Shown piece after piece: positions 19,894 to 27,877 of a stretch of 64,000 bases of DNA; within the stretch, counting starts at the first letter, position 1; the number at the start of each line of letters is the position of its first letter. The position numbers and the translations under genes were made by a program. The notes under the pieces are model-generated. The model was not told where the DNA came from, did not search any database, and saw nothing but the letters and a program-made list of their open reading frames with translations. Origin of the DNA: Sphingomonas abaci (GTDB lineage Bacteria > Pseudomonadota > Alphaproteobacteria > Sphingomonadales > Sphingomonadaceae); assembly GCF_014199625.1 (NCBI RefSeq), contig NZ_JACHNY010000003.1:372001-436000 (forward strand). The letters are read 5' to 3'.

Positions 19894-21812
19894 TCGCGGA
19901 GGCCGGTCTCGCCGCCCTGTGGCTCGCCGCCGCGCTGGCCGCCGTGCAAGTACTGGTGGCGGCGCTGGGCCTACGCCCGCGCGCCGATGCCGACGCGCTG
20001 AGGGCGGCGGTCCGACCAGTCGCGATCGTGCAGGGCGCGCTGGCGTTGGGCGCGATGCTGCTGCTGATCCTGCTGTTCCTGCGCTCCGACATGTCGGTGG
20101 CGCTGGTCGTGGCGAACAGCCATTCGGCCAAACCCTGGCTGTACAAATTCGCGGGGGCCTGGGGCAATCACGAAGGGTCGATGCTGCTCTGGGTGACGAT
20201 CCTGGGTCTGGCGGGCGGCGCGGTGGCGCGGTTCGAGCGGCGGCTCGACCCGCATACCCTGACCGCGACGCTGGGCGCGCAAGCGACGATCGCGCTCGGC
20301 TTTTACGCCTTCCTGCTCTTCGCTTCCAATCCCTTCGCACGGGTCGAGCCGGCGCCGGCGGACGGGGCGGGGCTCAATCCGCTGCTCCAGGACCCTGGTC
20401 TCGCCTTCCACCCACCGACGCTCTATGCCGGCTATGTCGGTCTGTCGGTCGCCTGCTCCTTCGCGGTCGGGGCGCTGCTGACGGGGCAGGTCGGGCGCGA
20501 CTTCGCCCGCGCGATGCGGCCCTGGGTCCTGGGCGCGTGGATCTTCCTGACGCTGGGCATCACCGCCGGCAGCTACTGGGCCTATTACGAGCTGGGTTGG
20601 GGCGGATGGTGGTTCTGGGACCCGGTGGAGAATGCCTCGCTGATGCCGTGGCTGGCGGCGACCGCGCTGCTCCATTCGGTGACCGTGCTGGCGACGCGCG
20701 ACGGCCTGCGCGCCTGGACCGTGATGCTGGCGGTGGTCGCCTTTTCCATGTCGATGCTCGGCACCTTCCTGGTCCGCTCGGGCATCCTGACCAGCGTCCA
20801 TGCCTTCGCGGTCGACCCGACGCGCGGCACGTTCATCCTGGTGTTGCTGGCGGTCTATATCGGCGGCGCGCTGCTCCTATTTGGCTTGCGCGTCGGCACG
20901 GTGCGGCAGGGGCGGTTGTTCGAGCCGGTCAGTCGCGAAGGCGGGCTGGTCGCCAACAACCTGCTCTTGACGGTGATCCTGGGGATCGTGCTGATCGGCA
21001 CGCTCTATCCGCTGGTCGCCGCCGGCTTTGGCGTGCAGCTGTCGGTCGGGCCGCCCTTCTTCGACAAGGCGGCGGGGCCGGTGGCGCTGCTGCTGGTGGC
21101 GCTGATGGCGATCGGGCCGCTGCTGCGCTGGCGACGCGACTCGGTCCAGGCGCTGGTGGTGCGCGCCACCTGGCCGATCGCCGCGACCGTCTTCGCCTTT
21201 GCCGCGCTGATCGTTTTCGCCATGCCGATCGGCGTGCTGCCGCTGCTGGGCCTGAGCCTCGCGGCCGGGCTGGCGGTGGCGAGCGTCGCGCCGCTCTGGG
21301 GCCGCAACCTACGCCGGACGCCAATATTCACCTGGGGCATGGTGGTCGCGCATCTCGGGATCGCGGTGAGCCTGGCCGGCATGGCCTGCGACGCCGCCTT
21401 CACCGCCGAGCGGCTGATCGCGCTGCGGCCGGGCGATGCGACGCGGGTCGGCCCATGGCGGGTGACGCTGGACGGTCTTTCGCCGGTGGTGGCGGAGAAT
21501 TGGTCGGCGGTGCAGGCGCGTCTGACCGCGACCCGGGGCGACAGGTTCCGTGAACTCTTTCCCCAGTCCCGCAGCTTCACCACGCCGCCGACCACGACCA
21601 GCGAGAGCGCGATCGCGACCGTGGCCGACGGGCAGCTCTATACCGTGCTCGGACAGCCCGACGGTACCGGCCGCTGGCAGGTCCGGCTGTGGTGGAAGCC
21701 GTTCGTGACGCTGATCTGGGGTGGCGGCGCACTGGTCGCATTGGGCGGGCTAATATCGCTGGTCGGCCGCGTCCTGCCGCGTCGGCGCGCCGTGACGGAG
21801 CCGGACTGGTGA
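19890..21812 (+). CDS. ccmF: Cytochrome c heme lyase CcmF
   Basis: 640 residues, about 14-15 membrane helices. The WWD domain WGGWWFWDPVENASLMPW (~238-255) and preceding conserved HPPTLYAGY (~174-182) and LVRSGILTSVHAFA (~295-308) segments hold the expected heme-contact histidines. A periplasmic domain near the end (LIALRPGDATRVGPWRVTLDG region) precedes the last helix. CcmF joins heme to apocytochrome CxxCH motifs with CcmH. Overlaps ccmE by 4 bases and ccmG by 4. Confidence 0.96.
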   Translation: MIAEAGLAALWLAAALAAVQVLVAALGLRPRADADALRAAVRPVAIVQGALALGAMLLLILLFLRSDMSVALVVANSHSAKPWLYKFAGAWGNHEGSMLLWVTILGLAGGAVARFERRLDPHTLTATLGAQATIALGFYAFLLFASNPFARVEPAPADGAGLNPLLQDPGLAFHPPTLYAGYVGLSVACSFAVGALLTGQVGRDFARAMRPWVLGAWIFLTLGITAGSYWAYYELGWGGWWFWDPVENASLMPWLAATALLHSVTVLATRDGLRAWTVMLAVVAFSMSMLGTFLVRSGILTSVHAFAVDPTRGTFILVLLAVYIGGALLLFGLRVGTVRQGRLFEPVSREGGLVANNLLLTVILGIVLIGTLYPLVAAGFGVQLSVGPPFFDKAAGPVALLLVALMAIGPLLRWRRDSVQALVVRATWPIAATVFAFAALIVFAMPIGVLPLLGLSLAAGLAVASVAPLWGRNLRRTPIFTWGMVVAHLGIAVSLAGMACDAAFTAERLIALRPGDATRVGPWRVTLDGLSPVVAENWSAVQARLTATRGDRFRELFPQSRSFTTPPTTTSESAIATVADGQLYTVLGQPDGTGRWQVRLWWKPFVTLIWGGGALVALGGLISLVGRVLPRRRAVTEPDW

Positions 21813-22333
21813 GGCGGCCCCTGCTCTGGGTGCCGCTGGCGGGCTTCGGCGTGCTGCTGCTGATCGTCGCCGTCGGACTGTTCCGCCCCGCCGACCGCGC
21901 CGTCCACTCGACGCTGATCGACCGACCTTTGCCCGATTTCGGTTTGAAGCCGATCGTGCCGGGCAAGCCGGGCCTGTCCAAGGATGACTTCACCGGCCAA
22001 CCGCGCCTGCTCAACGTCTTCGCCAGTTGGTGCGTCCCCTGCATCGCCGAAGCCCCCCAGCTGCTGGCGCTGAAGCGCGCAGGCATCCCCATCGAGGCGA
22101 TCGCGATCCGCGACACGGGCACCGACGTGCAGGCCTTCCTGCGCCGCAACGGCGACCCCTATGACCGGATCGGCGACGATCCGGCCAGCGCCACGCAACT
22201 CGCGCTGGGCTCCTCGGGCGTGCCGGAAACGTTTCTGGTCGACGCCAAGGGCGTGATCCGCCGCCAATATATCGGCGATATTCGCGCCGATCAGGTCGCC
22301 GGGATCGTCGCGGCGGTGGAGGCGGCGCGATGA
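21809..22333 (+). CDS. ccmG: Thiol:disulfide oxidoreductase CcmG/DsbE
   Basis: 174 residues from GTG 21809, inside the ccmF stop (GTGA). N-terminal anchor ~5-25, then a thioredoxin fold with WCVPC (Cys75, Cys78), the acidic Glu in CIAEAPQL and cis-proline in GVPETFLVD. Keeps apocytochrome cysteines reduced for heme attachment. Overlaps ccmH by 4 bases. Electrons could come from the DsbD-like protein encoded at 33200, though this link is an inference. Confidence 0.94.
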   Translation: MRRPLLWVPLAGFGVLLLIVAVGLFRPADRAVHSTLIDRPLPDFGLKPIVPGKPGLSKDDFTGQPRLLNVFASWCVPCIAEAPQLLALKRAGIPIEAIAIRDTGTDVQAFLRRNGDPYDRIGDDPASATQLALGSSGVPETFLVDAKGVIRRQYIGDIRADQVAGIVAAVEAAR

Positions 22334-22737
22334 TCCGGCCGCTCGCCGTCACGCTGCTGCTCCTCGCAGTACCGGTGCAGGCGCAGACCGGGACGCCGGC
22401 GCCGCTGGCCGACACGCAGCTGCCCGATCCCAGGCAGGAGGCGCAAGCCAAGGCGCTGATGGAAACGCTGCGCTGCGTCGTCTGTCAGGGCCAGTCGATC
22501 GCCGACAGCGACGCGACCATGGCCGGCGACATGCGCGCGCTCGTCCGCACCCGCATCGCCGAGGGGCAGAAGCCGGCGGCGATCCGGCAATGGCTGATCG
22601 ACCGCTATGGCCGCTATATCAGCTACGACCCGCCGCTGGATGCCGCGACCTGGCCCTTGTGGATCGCACCGGCGCTGTTGCTGGTGCTGGGCGGCTGGAT
22701 CGCGCGCGGCAGTTTCCGCCGGAGCCGGGGGCGCTGA
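22330..22737 (+). CDS. ccmH: Cytochrome c maturation protein CcmH
   Basis: 135 residues: signal peptide (MIRPLAVTLLLLAVPVQA), then the redox motif LRCVVCQGQS (Cys49, Cys52) and helices IADSDATMAGDMRALVR, then one C-terminal membrane helix (WIAPALLLVLGGWIA) and a basic tail. It lacks the TPR part found in the E. coli fusion; that part is encoded by the next gene. Stop and next start overlap as TGATG. Confidence 0.94.
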   Translation: MIRPLAVTLLLLAVPVQAQTGTPAPLADTQLPDPRQEAQAKALMETLRCVVCQGQSIADSDATMAGDMRALVRTRIAEGQKPAAIRQWLIDRYGRYISYDPPLDAATWPLWIAPALLLVLGGWIARGSFRRSRGR

Positions 22738-23366
22738 TGGGCTGGGTCCTGCTCCTGCTTCTGTTGCTGGCGAGCGCGGCGGCACTGCTGCTGCTCCGGC
22801 TGCCGCGACGGCTCTGGTCGCTCGTGGCCGCGGGGCTGATGCTGGGCGCGGCGGGCTATGCATGGCAGGGCGCTCCGATGCTGGCTGGCCATCCGGTGGT
22901 GGCCGATCGAACCGCGCTGGTCAGCGATGCGGCGATCATCGACCTGCGTACGGACATGTTCGGTCGTTATGGCGCGGAGAGTGCCTATCTGACCGCCGCC
23001 GACGCGATGGCGCGGGTCGGATCGTCGCGCTATGAGGTGGAGACGATCCTGGGCGCGCTGCGCGGCGCCCCGAAGAGCGTGCAACTCTGGACCGCGCTGG
23101 GCGACGCCTTGGTCCGTCATGATGGCGGCCGGGTGTCGCCCGCGGCGCGCCTCGCCTTCGACCAAGCCAACCGTCTCGATCCGCGCCATCCCGGCCCCTA
23201 TTTCTTCCTCGGCGTCGCGCTGGTGCGCAGCGGCGATTTGATCGGGGCGGAGCGCTGCTGGACGCGGGCGCTGGCGCGGACGCATCCGAAGGCCAATTAT
23301 CGCCCGGCGATCGCGGAGCGGCTGGCGATGGTCCGCCAGCTCATCGCCGCGACCGGCGAGCGATAG
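22737..23366 (+). CDS. CcmI/CycH-like TPR protein of cytochrome c maturation
   Basis: 209 residues. Two N-terminal membrane helices (LLLLLLLASAAALLLL and LVAAGLMLGAAGYAW), then a periplasmic TPR domain (YLTAADAMARVG, VQLWTALGDALVRHDGGRVSP, HPGPYFFLGVALVRSGDLIGAE). It matches the apocytochrome-holding TPR module of CcmI/CcmH in place and build, but is shorter than typical CcmI and the family is too variable to give a firm symbol. ATG 22737 overlaps the ccmH stop by one base. Last gene of the operon; DUF3072 on the other strand ends 13 bp later. Confidence 0.82.
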   Translation: MGWVLLLLLLLASAAALLLLRLPRRLWSLVAAGLMLGAAGYAWQGAPMLAGHPVVADRTALVSDAAIIDLRTDMFGRYGAESAYLTAADAMARVGSSRYEVETILGALRGAPKSVQLWTALGDALVRHDGGRVSPAARLAFDQANRLDPRHPGPYFFLGVALVRSGDLIGAERCWTRALARTHPKANYRPAIAERLAMVRQLIAATGER

Positions 23367-23379
23367 GATCGTCCGCGGC

Positions 23380-23598
23380 TTACTTGCCGCGCCCGGTCTT
23401 TTCCTGCAGCGCGTCGATCCGCTTGGAGGCATCCGCCTTGGTCAGCGAGTCGTCGAAGTCCTCATCGGCCTCTTCGCTCAGCGTCTTGAGATAGCTGGCC
23501 TGCGCCCCGGTCATCGGCTCGTCCCCCGTGGTCCAGTCGCTGGGGTCCTTCTCGGCATTGGAGAAGGGCTCGCTCTTCGGATTGGCAGTATCGGTCAT
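23380..23598 (-). CDS. DUF3072-domain small protein, likely general-stress gene
   Basis: 72 residues from ATG 23598 (AAAGGACCCAGC before it). The DUF3072 core is MTGAQASYLKTLSEEA and DDSLTKADASKRIDALQ; the protein is acidic, soluble and without membrane segment or signal. Function is unknown; such proteins are often found among stress-induced genes. An EcfG-type promoter (GGAAC, 16 bases, GGTT) lies just upstream and would give a leader of roughly 15-20 bases. Convergent with the ccm operon and divergent from kup. Confidence 0.88.
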   Translation of the reverse strand: MTDTANPKSEPFSNAEKDPSDWTTGDEPMTGAQASYLKTLSEEADEDFDDSLTKADASKRIDALQEKTGRGK

Positions 23599-23620
23599 GC
23601 TGGGTCCTTTCGCCCGCATC

Positions 23621-23645
23621 AACCTTTGCGTTCGTGGGATGTTCC
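23621..23645 (-). promoter_or_regulatory. Candidate EcfG (general stress response) promoter of the DUF3072 gene
   Basis: On the minus strand GGAAC (23645-23641), 16 bases, then GGTT (23624-23621). The alphaproteobacterial EcfG consensus is GGAAC, 16-17 bases, then nGTT. The distance to the ATG at 23598 is right for a short leader. Confidence 0.6.
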
Positions 23646-23680
23646 GCTGTCAAGTCACGGTGGCCGCGTGACAAATGCTT

Positions 23681-23744
23681 TCACTCGCGAGAGTGACATG
23701 GATTGCCGTCGCATCGTGGGACAGGCCTGGTTCAGGCTTGTCCC
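23681..23744. repeat. Two hairpins in the kup upstream region
   Basis: TCACTC-GCGA-GAGTGA at 23681-23696, a 6 bp stem with 4-base loop, and a 12 bp stem at 23718-23744 (GGGACAGGCCTG, loop GTT, CAGGCTTGTCCC, with one G-T wobble). Neither is followed by a T run in the kup direction, so they do not look like terminators. They could be a structured leader for kup or a repeat element. Confidence 0.55.
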
Positions 23745-23854
23745 GTTGCGGGGGCGGGGGAGCCATGCTAATCGCGCCGCCTGATATCAGCGCTGGAAAG
23801 TGCGTTTTTCGCCATGACATTTCCGTTTCGTTCCCCGGATCGATCGAACCGCCG

Positions 23855-25795
23855 GTGAGCACCGCCACCCCGAGCGCGATCGCGCCCGACCCCGCCGCCG
23901 CCGCGTCGCCGACGCACGGCCTGCATCATCACCATCCCAAACAGGGCCTCGCCAAGCTGGCGCTGGGCGCGATCGGTGTCGTCTATGGCGACATCGGCAC
24001 GAGCCCGCTCTATGCGATGAAGGAGGTGTTCGTCGGCCATCATCCGCTGACCGTCGACCAGCTCCATATCTTCGGCGTGGTCAGCCTGATCTTCTGGTCG
24101 CTGTTCCTGATCGTCACGGTCAAATATGTCCTGACCATCCTGCGCGCCGACAATAACGGCGAGGGCGGCAGCCTGGCGCTGCTGGCGCTCATCCAGCGGC
24201 GCAGCGGCGCGGGCAAGAAATGGGGCACCAGCCTGGTCATCCTGGGCGTGCTGGCGACCGCCCTGTTCTTCGGCGACTGCATGATCACGCCGGCCATCTC
24301 GGTCATGTCGGCGGTGGAGGGCCTGGCGACCGTCGAGCAGGGGTTCGACGCCTTCGTCATCCCGGTCTCGGTCGCGATCCTGGTCGGGCTGTTCTACATC
24401 CAGTCGAGCGGCACGGCGCGGGTCGGCAAGCTGTTCGGCCCGGTCATGCTGGTCTATTTCATCGTCCTGACGGTGCTCGGCATGATGCAGATCTTTGCCC
24501 GGCCAGAAGTGCTGCTGGCGCTCGACCCGCGCTGGGCGTTCCGCTTCGCGGCGGCGGATGGCGGGCTTGCCTTCCTCGCGCTCGGCTCGGTGGTGCTCGC
24601 GGTGACGGGGGCGGAGGCCCTCTATGCCGATATGGGCCATTTCGGTCGCCGGCCGATCGAGGTGGCGTGGCTGTACCTCGTCTTCCCGGCGCTGATGATC
24701 AACTATCTGGGCCAGGGCGCGCTTCTGCTCGCCTCGCCCAGCGCGGCGGAGAATCCCTTCTTCCTGATGGCGCCCGAAAGCTGGCGGCTGCCGCTGGTGA
24801 TCCTGGCGACCATGGCGACCGTGATCGCCAGCCAGGCGGTGATCACCGGCGCCTTCTCGGTGGTGCAGCAGGCGGTGCAGCTCGGCCTGATGCCGCGCCT
24901 GCGCATCGAACATACCAGCGCGTCGGAGGCGGGCCAGATCTATATCCCGGTCGCCAACTGGACGCTGATGATCATGGTCGTGCTGCTGATCTTCGGCTTT
25001 CGCGAATCGTCCAATCTGGCGGCGGCCTACGGCATCGCCGTGACCGGCACGATGTTCATCAGCACCTGCATGGTCGCCGTGCTGATCAAGCGCGTGTGGC
25101 AATGGCCGAGCTGGCTGGTGATCGCGGGCACCGCGATCTTCCTGGCGATCGACGGCACCTATTTCGCGTCCAACCTGACCAAGGTGCCGGACGGCGGCTG
25201 GTTCCCGCTGCTGGTCGGCGTGATCGTCTTCACCGTGCTGACCACCTGGTCCAAGGGGCGCAAGCTGATGATGGAGCGGCTGCGCGAGGACGCGATGCCG
25301 ATGAAGGTCTTCATCGATTCGGCCGCCGCCTCCGCCACCCGCGTGCCGGGCACCGCCGTCTTCATGACCTCGACGCCCGACGGCGTGCCGCACGCGCTGC
25401 TCCACAACCTGAAGCACAACAAGGTGCTGCACGAGCGGATCGTGCTGCTGACCGTCAAGATCGCCGACCAGCCCTATTGGCCCGACGCCGACCGGGTGAA
25501 GAAGGAGACGCTGGGCGAGGGCTTTCACCGCATCGTGCTGCGCTTCGGCTTCATGGAGGAGCCGGACGTGCCGGCTGCCCTGAAACAAGCGGCCGGGCCG
25601 GAAAAGGCGTTCCGGATGATGGACACCAGCTTCTTCCTGTCGCGCCAGACGCTGCTGCCGTCCGACCGGCCGGGCATGGCGCTGTGGCGCGAAAAGCTGT
25701 TCGCCTGGATGTTGCGCAATGCGGAAGGGGCGATGGAATTCTTCCGCCTGCCGACCAACCGGGTGGTCGAGCTTGGCAGCCAGGTGGAGATTTGA
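23855..25795 (+). CDS. kup: Kup/Trk-type low-affinity potassium transporter
   Basis: 646 residues from GTG 23855. After a His-rich cytoplasmic leader ([11 protein letters not shown]) comes the family opening [20 protein letters not shown], then 12 membrane helices ([30 protein letters not shown] are family landmarks) and a soluble C-terminal domain of about 190 residues. Imports K+ with protons. Start is uncertain: ATG 23765 has a strong GGGGGAG site and would add 30 residues (MLIAPPDIS...), while GTG 23855 fits the usual length but has a weak ribosome site. Overlaps the next gene by 4 bases. Confidence 0.93.
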   Translation: MSTATPSAIAPDPAAAASPTHGLHHHHPKQGLAKLALGAIGVVYGDIGTSPLYAMKEVFVGHHPLTVDQLHIFGVVSLIFWSLFLIVTVKYVLTILRADNNGEGGSLALLALIQRRSGAGKKWGTSLVILGVLATALFFGDCMITPAISVMSAVEGLATVEQGFDAFVIPVSVAILVGLFYIQSSGTARVGKLFGPVMLVYFIVLTVLGMMQIFARPEVLLALDPRWAFRFAAADGGLAFLALGSVVLAVTGAEALYADMGHFGRRPIEVAWLYLVFPALMINYLGQGALLLASPSAAENPFFLMAPESWRLPLVILATMATVIASQAVITGAFSVVQQAVQLGLMPRLRIEHTSASEAGQIYIPVANWTLMIMVVLLIFGFRESSNLAAAYGIAVTGTMFISTCMVAVLIKRVWQWPSWLVIAGTAIFLAIDGTYFASNLTKVPDGGWFPLLVGVIVFTVLTTWSKGRKLMMERLREDAMPMKVFIDSAAASATRVPGTAVFMTSTPDGVPHALLHNLKHNKVLHERIVLLTVKIADQPYWPDADRVKKETLGEGFHRIVLRFGFMEEPDVPAALKQAAGPEKAFRMMDTSFFLSRQTLLPSDRPGMALWREKLFAWMLRNAEGAMEFFRLPTNRVVELGSQVEI

Positions 25796-26328
25796 GCGGC
25801 GAGGGGGCGTCCGTCGCCGCGCCCATCCCCGCTCCGATCATCGTCACCGCCCTGTTCGGCCGGGCCGACCAGGGCTGGTTCGACGCGCAGCGCACCGCCT
25901 ATTTCCCGCCCGAGCGCAACGTGCTGGCGGCGCATTGCACGCTGTTCCACCATCTGCCCCCGTCCAGCGCGGCGGAGCTCAAGCACCGGCTGACCCAGGC
26001 GACGCGCGGGGTCCGGGCGCCGGACGCACGGGTCAGCGGCCTGATGTCGCTTGGCCGGGGCGTCGCCTATCGCATCGACTGCCCCATGCTGGGCGAGATT
26101 CGCGCTGATCTGGTCGATGCCTTTGCCGGTCTGCTGACCCCGCAGGATGCTGGCGGCTGGCGGCCGCACGTCACCATCCAGAACAAGGTCGACCCCAAGG
26201 TTGCCAAGCTGCTGCTCGGCCGGTTGCAGGCAGACTTTGCGCCGCGCCAGGTCGAGATCGCGGGGCTGGCGGCCTGGTGGTATCGCGGGGGCCCCTGGGA
26301 ATTGCTGTCGCGTCATTTGTTCGCTTGA
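25792..26328 (+). CDS. 2'-5' RNA ligase/2H phosphoesterase family protein
   Basis: 178 residues from TTG 25792, overlapping the kup stop (TTGA); no ATG or GTG is in frame near the domain start. The two 2H motifs are His48-Cys-Thr50 in AHCTLFHH and His126-Val-Thr128 in RPHVTIQN, about 78 residues apart as in LigT-like phosphoesterases. No membrane segment. The family acts on 2',5' or cyclic phosphodiester bonds in RNA or nucleotides; the substrate is not known. The tRNA-Met promoter lies over its 3' end. Coupling with kup looks positional. Confidence 0.85.
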   Translation: MSGEGASVAAPIPAPIIVTALFGRADQGWFDAQRTAYFPPERNVLAAHCTLFHHLPPSSAAELKHRLTQATRGVRAPDARVSGLMSLGRGVAYRIDCPMLGEIRADLVDAFAGLLTPQDAGGWRPHVTIQNKVDPKVAKLLLGRLQADFAPRQVEIAGLAAWWYRGGPWELLSRHLFA

Positions 26329-26351
26329 CGCCGCCGACAAGCCTGCTAAAC
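26325..26351 (+). promoter_or_regulatory. Possible promoter of tRNA-Met
   Basis: TTGACG at 26325-26330 (overlapping the stop of the 2H gene), then CTAAAC at 26346-26351 after a 15-base spacer. The spacer is short, but the boxes and the distance to the tRNA (32 bp) suit a strong tRNA promoter. Confidence 0.4.
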
Positions 26352-26382
26352 GCGCGCCTCCACGGTGGAGCCAACGCCTTAT

Positions 26383-26459
26383 GGCGAAGTAGCTCAGCTG
26401 GTTAGAGCACGGGAATCATAATCCTGGGGTCGGGGGTTCAAGTCCCTCCTTCGCTACCA
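26383..26459 (+). tRNA. tRNA-Met (CAU), elongator type
   Basis: 77 bases with encoded CCA. Acceptor GGCGAAG pairs with CTTCGCT (G1-U72 wobble); D arm GCTC/GAGC; anticodon stem CGGGA/TCCTG with loop ATCATAA, anticodon CAT at 34-36; T stem GGGGG/CCCTC with loop TTCAAGT. Not the initiator, since 1-72 is not a C-A mismatch and the anticodon stem lacks the three G-C pairs. CAU could also be tRNA-Ile2 with lysidine, but the acceptor GGCGAAG and anticodon stem look like alphaproteobacterial elongator Met. Confidence 0.93.
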
Positions 26460-26491
26460 CCGTGGCCCTTTCGTCGGGCCGTACCCGCGCA

Positions 26492-27292
26492 TCACGCGTT
26501 GCCCGTAGCATCGAAACAATCATAGGGATCGTTCGCGATCAACAGGCTGTCGCTGCGCGCCAGCGCCGCCAGGGTCAGGTCGTGCGCGGCGGCGTGATCA
26601 ATCGCCAGCGTCGTCGGCGCGGAGATGCCGACCAGCATCGGCGCGCGCGCGACCAGCGCCTTGTCGACCATTTCGAAGCTGATCCGCGAGGTGACGAGCA
26701 GGAAGCCGTCGACCCGCCGATCGTGGATCGCCAGGTCGCCGACCAGCTTGTCGAGCGCATTGTGGCGGCCGACATCCTCGAACGCGGCGACGATCCGGCC
26801 AGCATTATCGCACGCGGCAGCGGCATGGACCGCGCCCGTCGCGGCATTGAGCGGCTGATGGGCGCGCAGGCCGGCCAGCGCCGCGAACAGGGCCTCCGCC
26901 GCCACCTGGGGCCGGGGCGCGGGCAGGGCTGGGCGGCGGAGCTGCTCCAGACCGGCGATGCCGCACAGGCCACAGCTCGTATCGCTGGTGCGATGACGGA
27001 CCCGGTCATGGATACGGCCCCGGCACCGCTCCGACAGCGCGACGCGGACGATCCAGCCCGCCTCCGCCTCGAACGGCTCCACCGCGACCACGTCCGCCGC
27101 CGCGTCGGCCAGCCGCTCGGTCATCAGGAAGCCGGTGGCGAAGGCGGTGAGATCGGCCGGCGTCATCATCATCACCGCATAGCCCAGCCCATCGATTTCG
27201 ATGGCGACCGGCGCCTCGATCGCGACCTGGCGTTCGCCCGGCGCGATGCGGTCGGGGCGGACGATACGAATGGGGCGGGTCTGGAAAGTCAT
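26492..27292 (-). CDS. fdhD: Formate dehydrogenase accessory sulfurtransferase FdhD
   Basis: 266 residues. FdhD passes sulfur from a cysteine desulfurase to the molybdenum cofactor so that formate-dehydrogenase-type enzymes become active. The flexible loop motif CGLCG has Cys107 and Cys110; FEDVGRHNALDKLVG (~167-181) and LLVTSRISFEMV are family signatures. N-terminal TRPIRIVRPDRIAPGERQVAIEAPVAI is split here by charged residues but lacks a signal, so cytosolic. It is the last gene of a minus-strand set with mobA and the YdeP-like oxidoreductase, which gives its likely client. Confidence 0.95.
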   Translation of the reverse strand: MTFQTRPIRIVRPDRIAPGERQVAIEAPVAIEIDGLGYAVMMMTPADLTAFATGFLMTERLADAAADVVAVEPFEAEAGWIVRVALSERCRGRIHDRVRHRTSDTSCGLCGIAGLEQLRRPALPAPRPQVAAEALFAALAGLRAHQPLNAATGAVHAAAACDNAGRIVAAFEDVGRHNALDKLVGDLAIHDRRVDGFLLVTSRISFEMVDKALVARAPMLVGISAPTTLAIDHAAAHDLTLAALARSDSLLIANDPYDCFDATGNA

Positions 27293-27311
27293 GCGCCTCT
27301 CTGATGGAAAT

Positions 27312-27330
27312 CCTCCCCTCGCAGGGGAGG
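27312..27330. repeat. Perfect hairpin between mobA and fdhD
   Basis: CCTCCCCT, loop CGC, AGGGGAGG: an 8 bp perfect stem. There is no T run on either side. The first 13 bases (CCTCCCCTCGCAG) recur at 38676-38688 upstream of dnaX, so this may be part of a small repeat family. Confidence 0.5.
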
Positions 27331-27340
27331 CGTGAAGCGC

Positions 27341-27877
27341 TCAGGCCGGGGCGAAGCTCCGCGCGGCCAGTTCCGCCAGATCCCGCGGCGTGTTGACGTT
27401 GGGAATCGGGCGGTCGGGCATGATCGGCAGCGCGCCGATGCTGCGGGCCCAGCGGCGCACCGAGCGGTCCGGCGCGGTCTCGATATGCGCCAGCAATTGC
27501 GCGCCCAGCGCCGCCGGCCAGTGACCCAGGATCGGCGCTTCGCTGCAATAGGCGGGGGCACGGCGGAGCAACGCCTCGATCAGTCCGTCCGGCACCACCG
27601 GCATGTCGCAGCCGATCGTCAGCACGCAGCGATAGCCATGCGTGGAGCCGTGGTCGAGCGCCGCCGCGATCCCGCCCAGCGGCCCGAGTCCGGCGCGAGG
27701 CAGGTCGGGCAGGCCGCCCATCCGCTCGCCGACCACCACGATCGAATCGACATGGTCACGCAGCCGGTCGGCAGCATGATGCAGCAGGTCGCGGCCGTCC
27801 AGCGTCGCGGCCGCCTTGTCCGACCCGAAGCGCGAGGATCGTCCCCCCGCCAGCACCGCGCCCAGCACCCGGCTCAT
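27341..27877 (-). CDS. mobA: Molybdenum cofactor guanylyltransferase MobA
   Basis: 178 residues. Joins GMP to molybdopterin to form the guanine dinucleotide cofactor used by DMSO-reductase family enzymes. N-terminal nucleotide loop LAGGRSSRFGSDKA (~9-22), LGPLGGIAAAL (~65-75), GCDMP (~88-92) binding Mg, and C-terminal NVNTPRDLAEL. ATG 27877 overlaps the stop of the upstream oxidoreductase (ATGA), so both are translated together. Shorter than E. coli MobA (194) but complete in motifs. Confidence 0.93.
   Translation of the reverse strand: MSRVLGAVLAGGRSSRFGSDKAAATLDGRDLLHHAADRLRDHVDSIVVVGERMGGLPDLPRAGLGPLGGIAAALDHGSTHGYRCVLTIGCDMPVVPDGLIEALLRRAPAYCSEAPILGHWPAALGAQLLAHIETAPDRSVRRWARSIGALPIMPDRPIPNVNTPRDLAELAARSFAPA

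Noticed and set aside
23645..23855. c-di-AMP (ydaO) riboswitch before kup
   Set aside because: The two hairpins do not reproduce its conserved core, and the class is not expected in this group.
23768..25588. 606-codon minus-strand open frame
   Set aside because: Antisense to kup, His/Gln/Arg-rich, no domain.
26383..26459. tRNA-Ile2 (CAU with lysidine)
   Set aside because: Acceptor and anticodon stems resemble elongator tRNA-Met of alphaproteobacteria; Ile2 usually has a GGGCCC-type acceptor.
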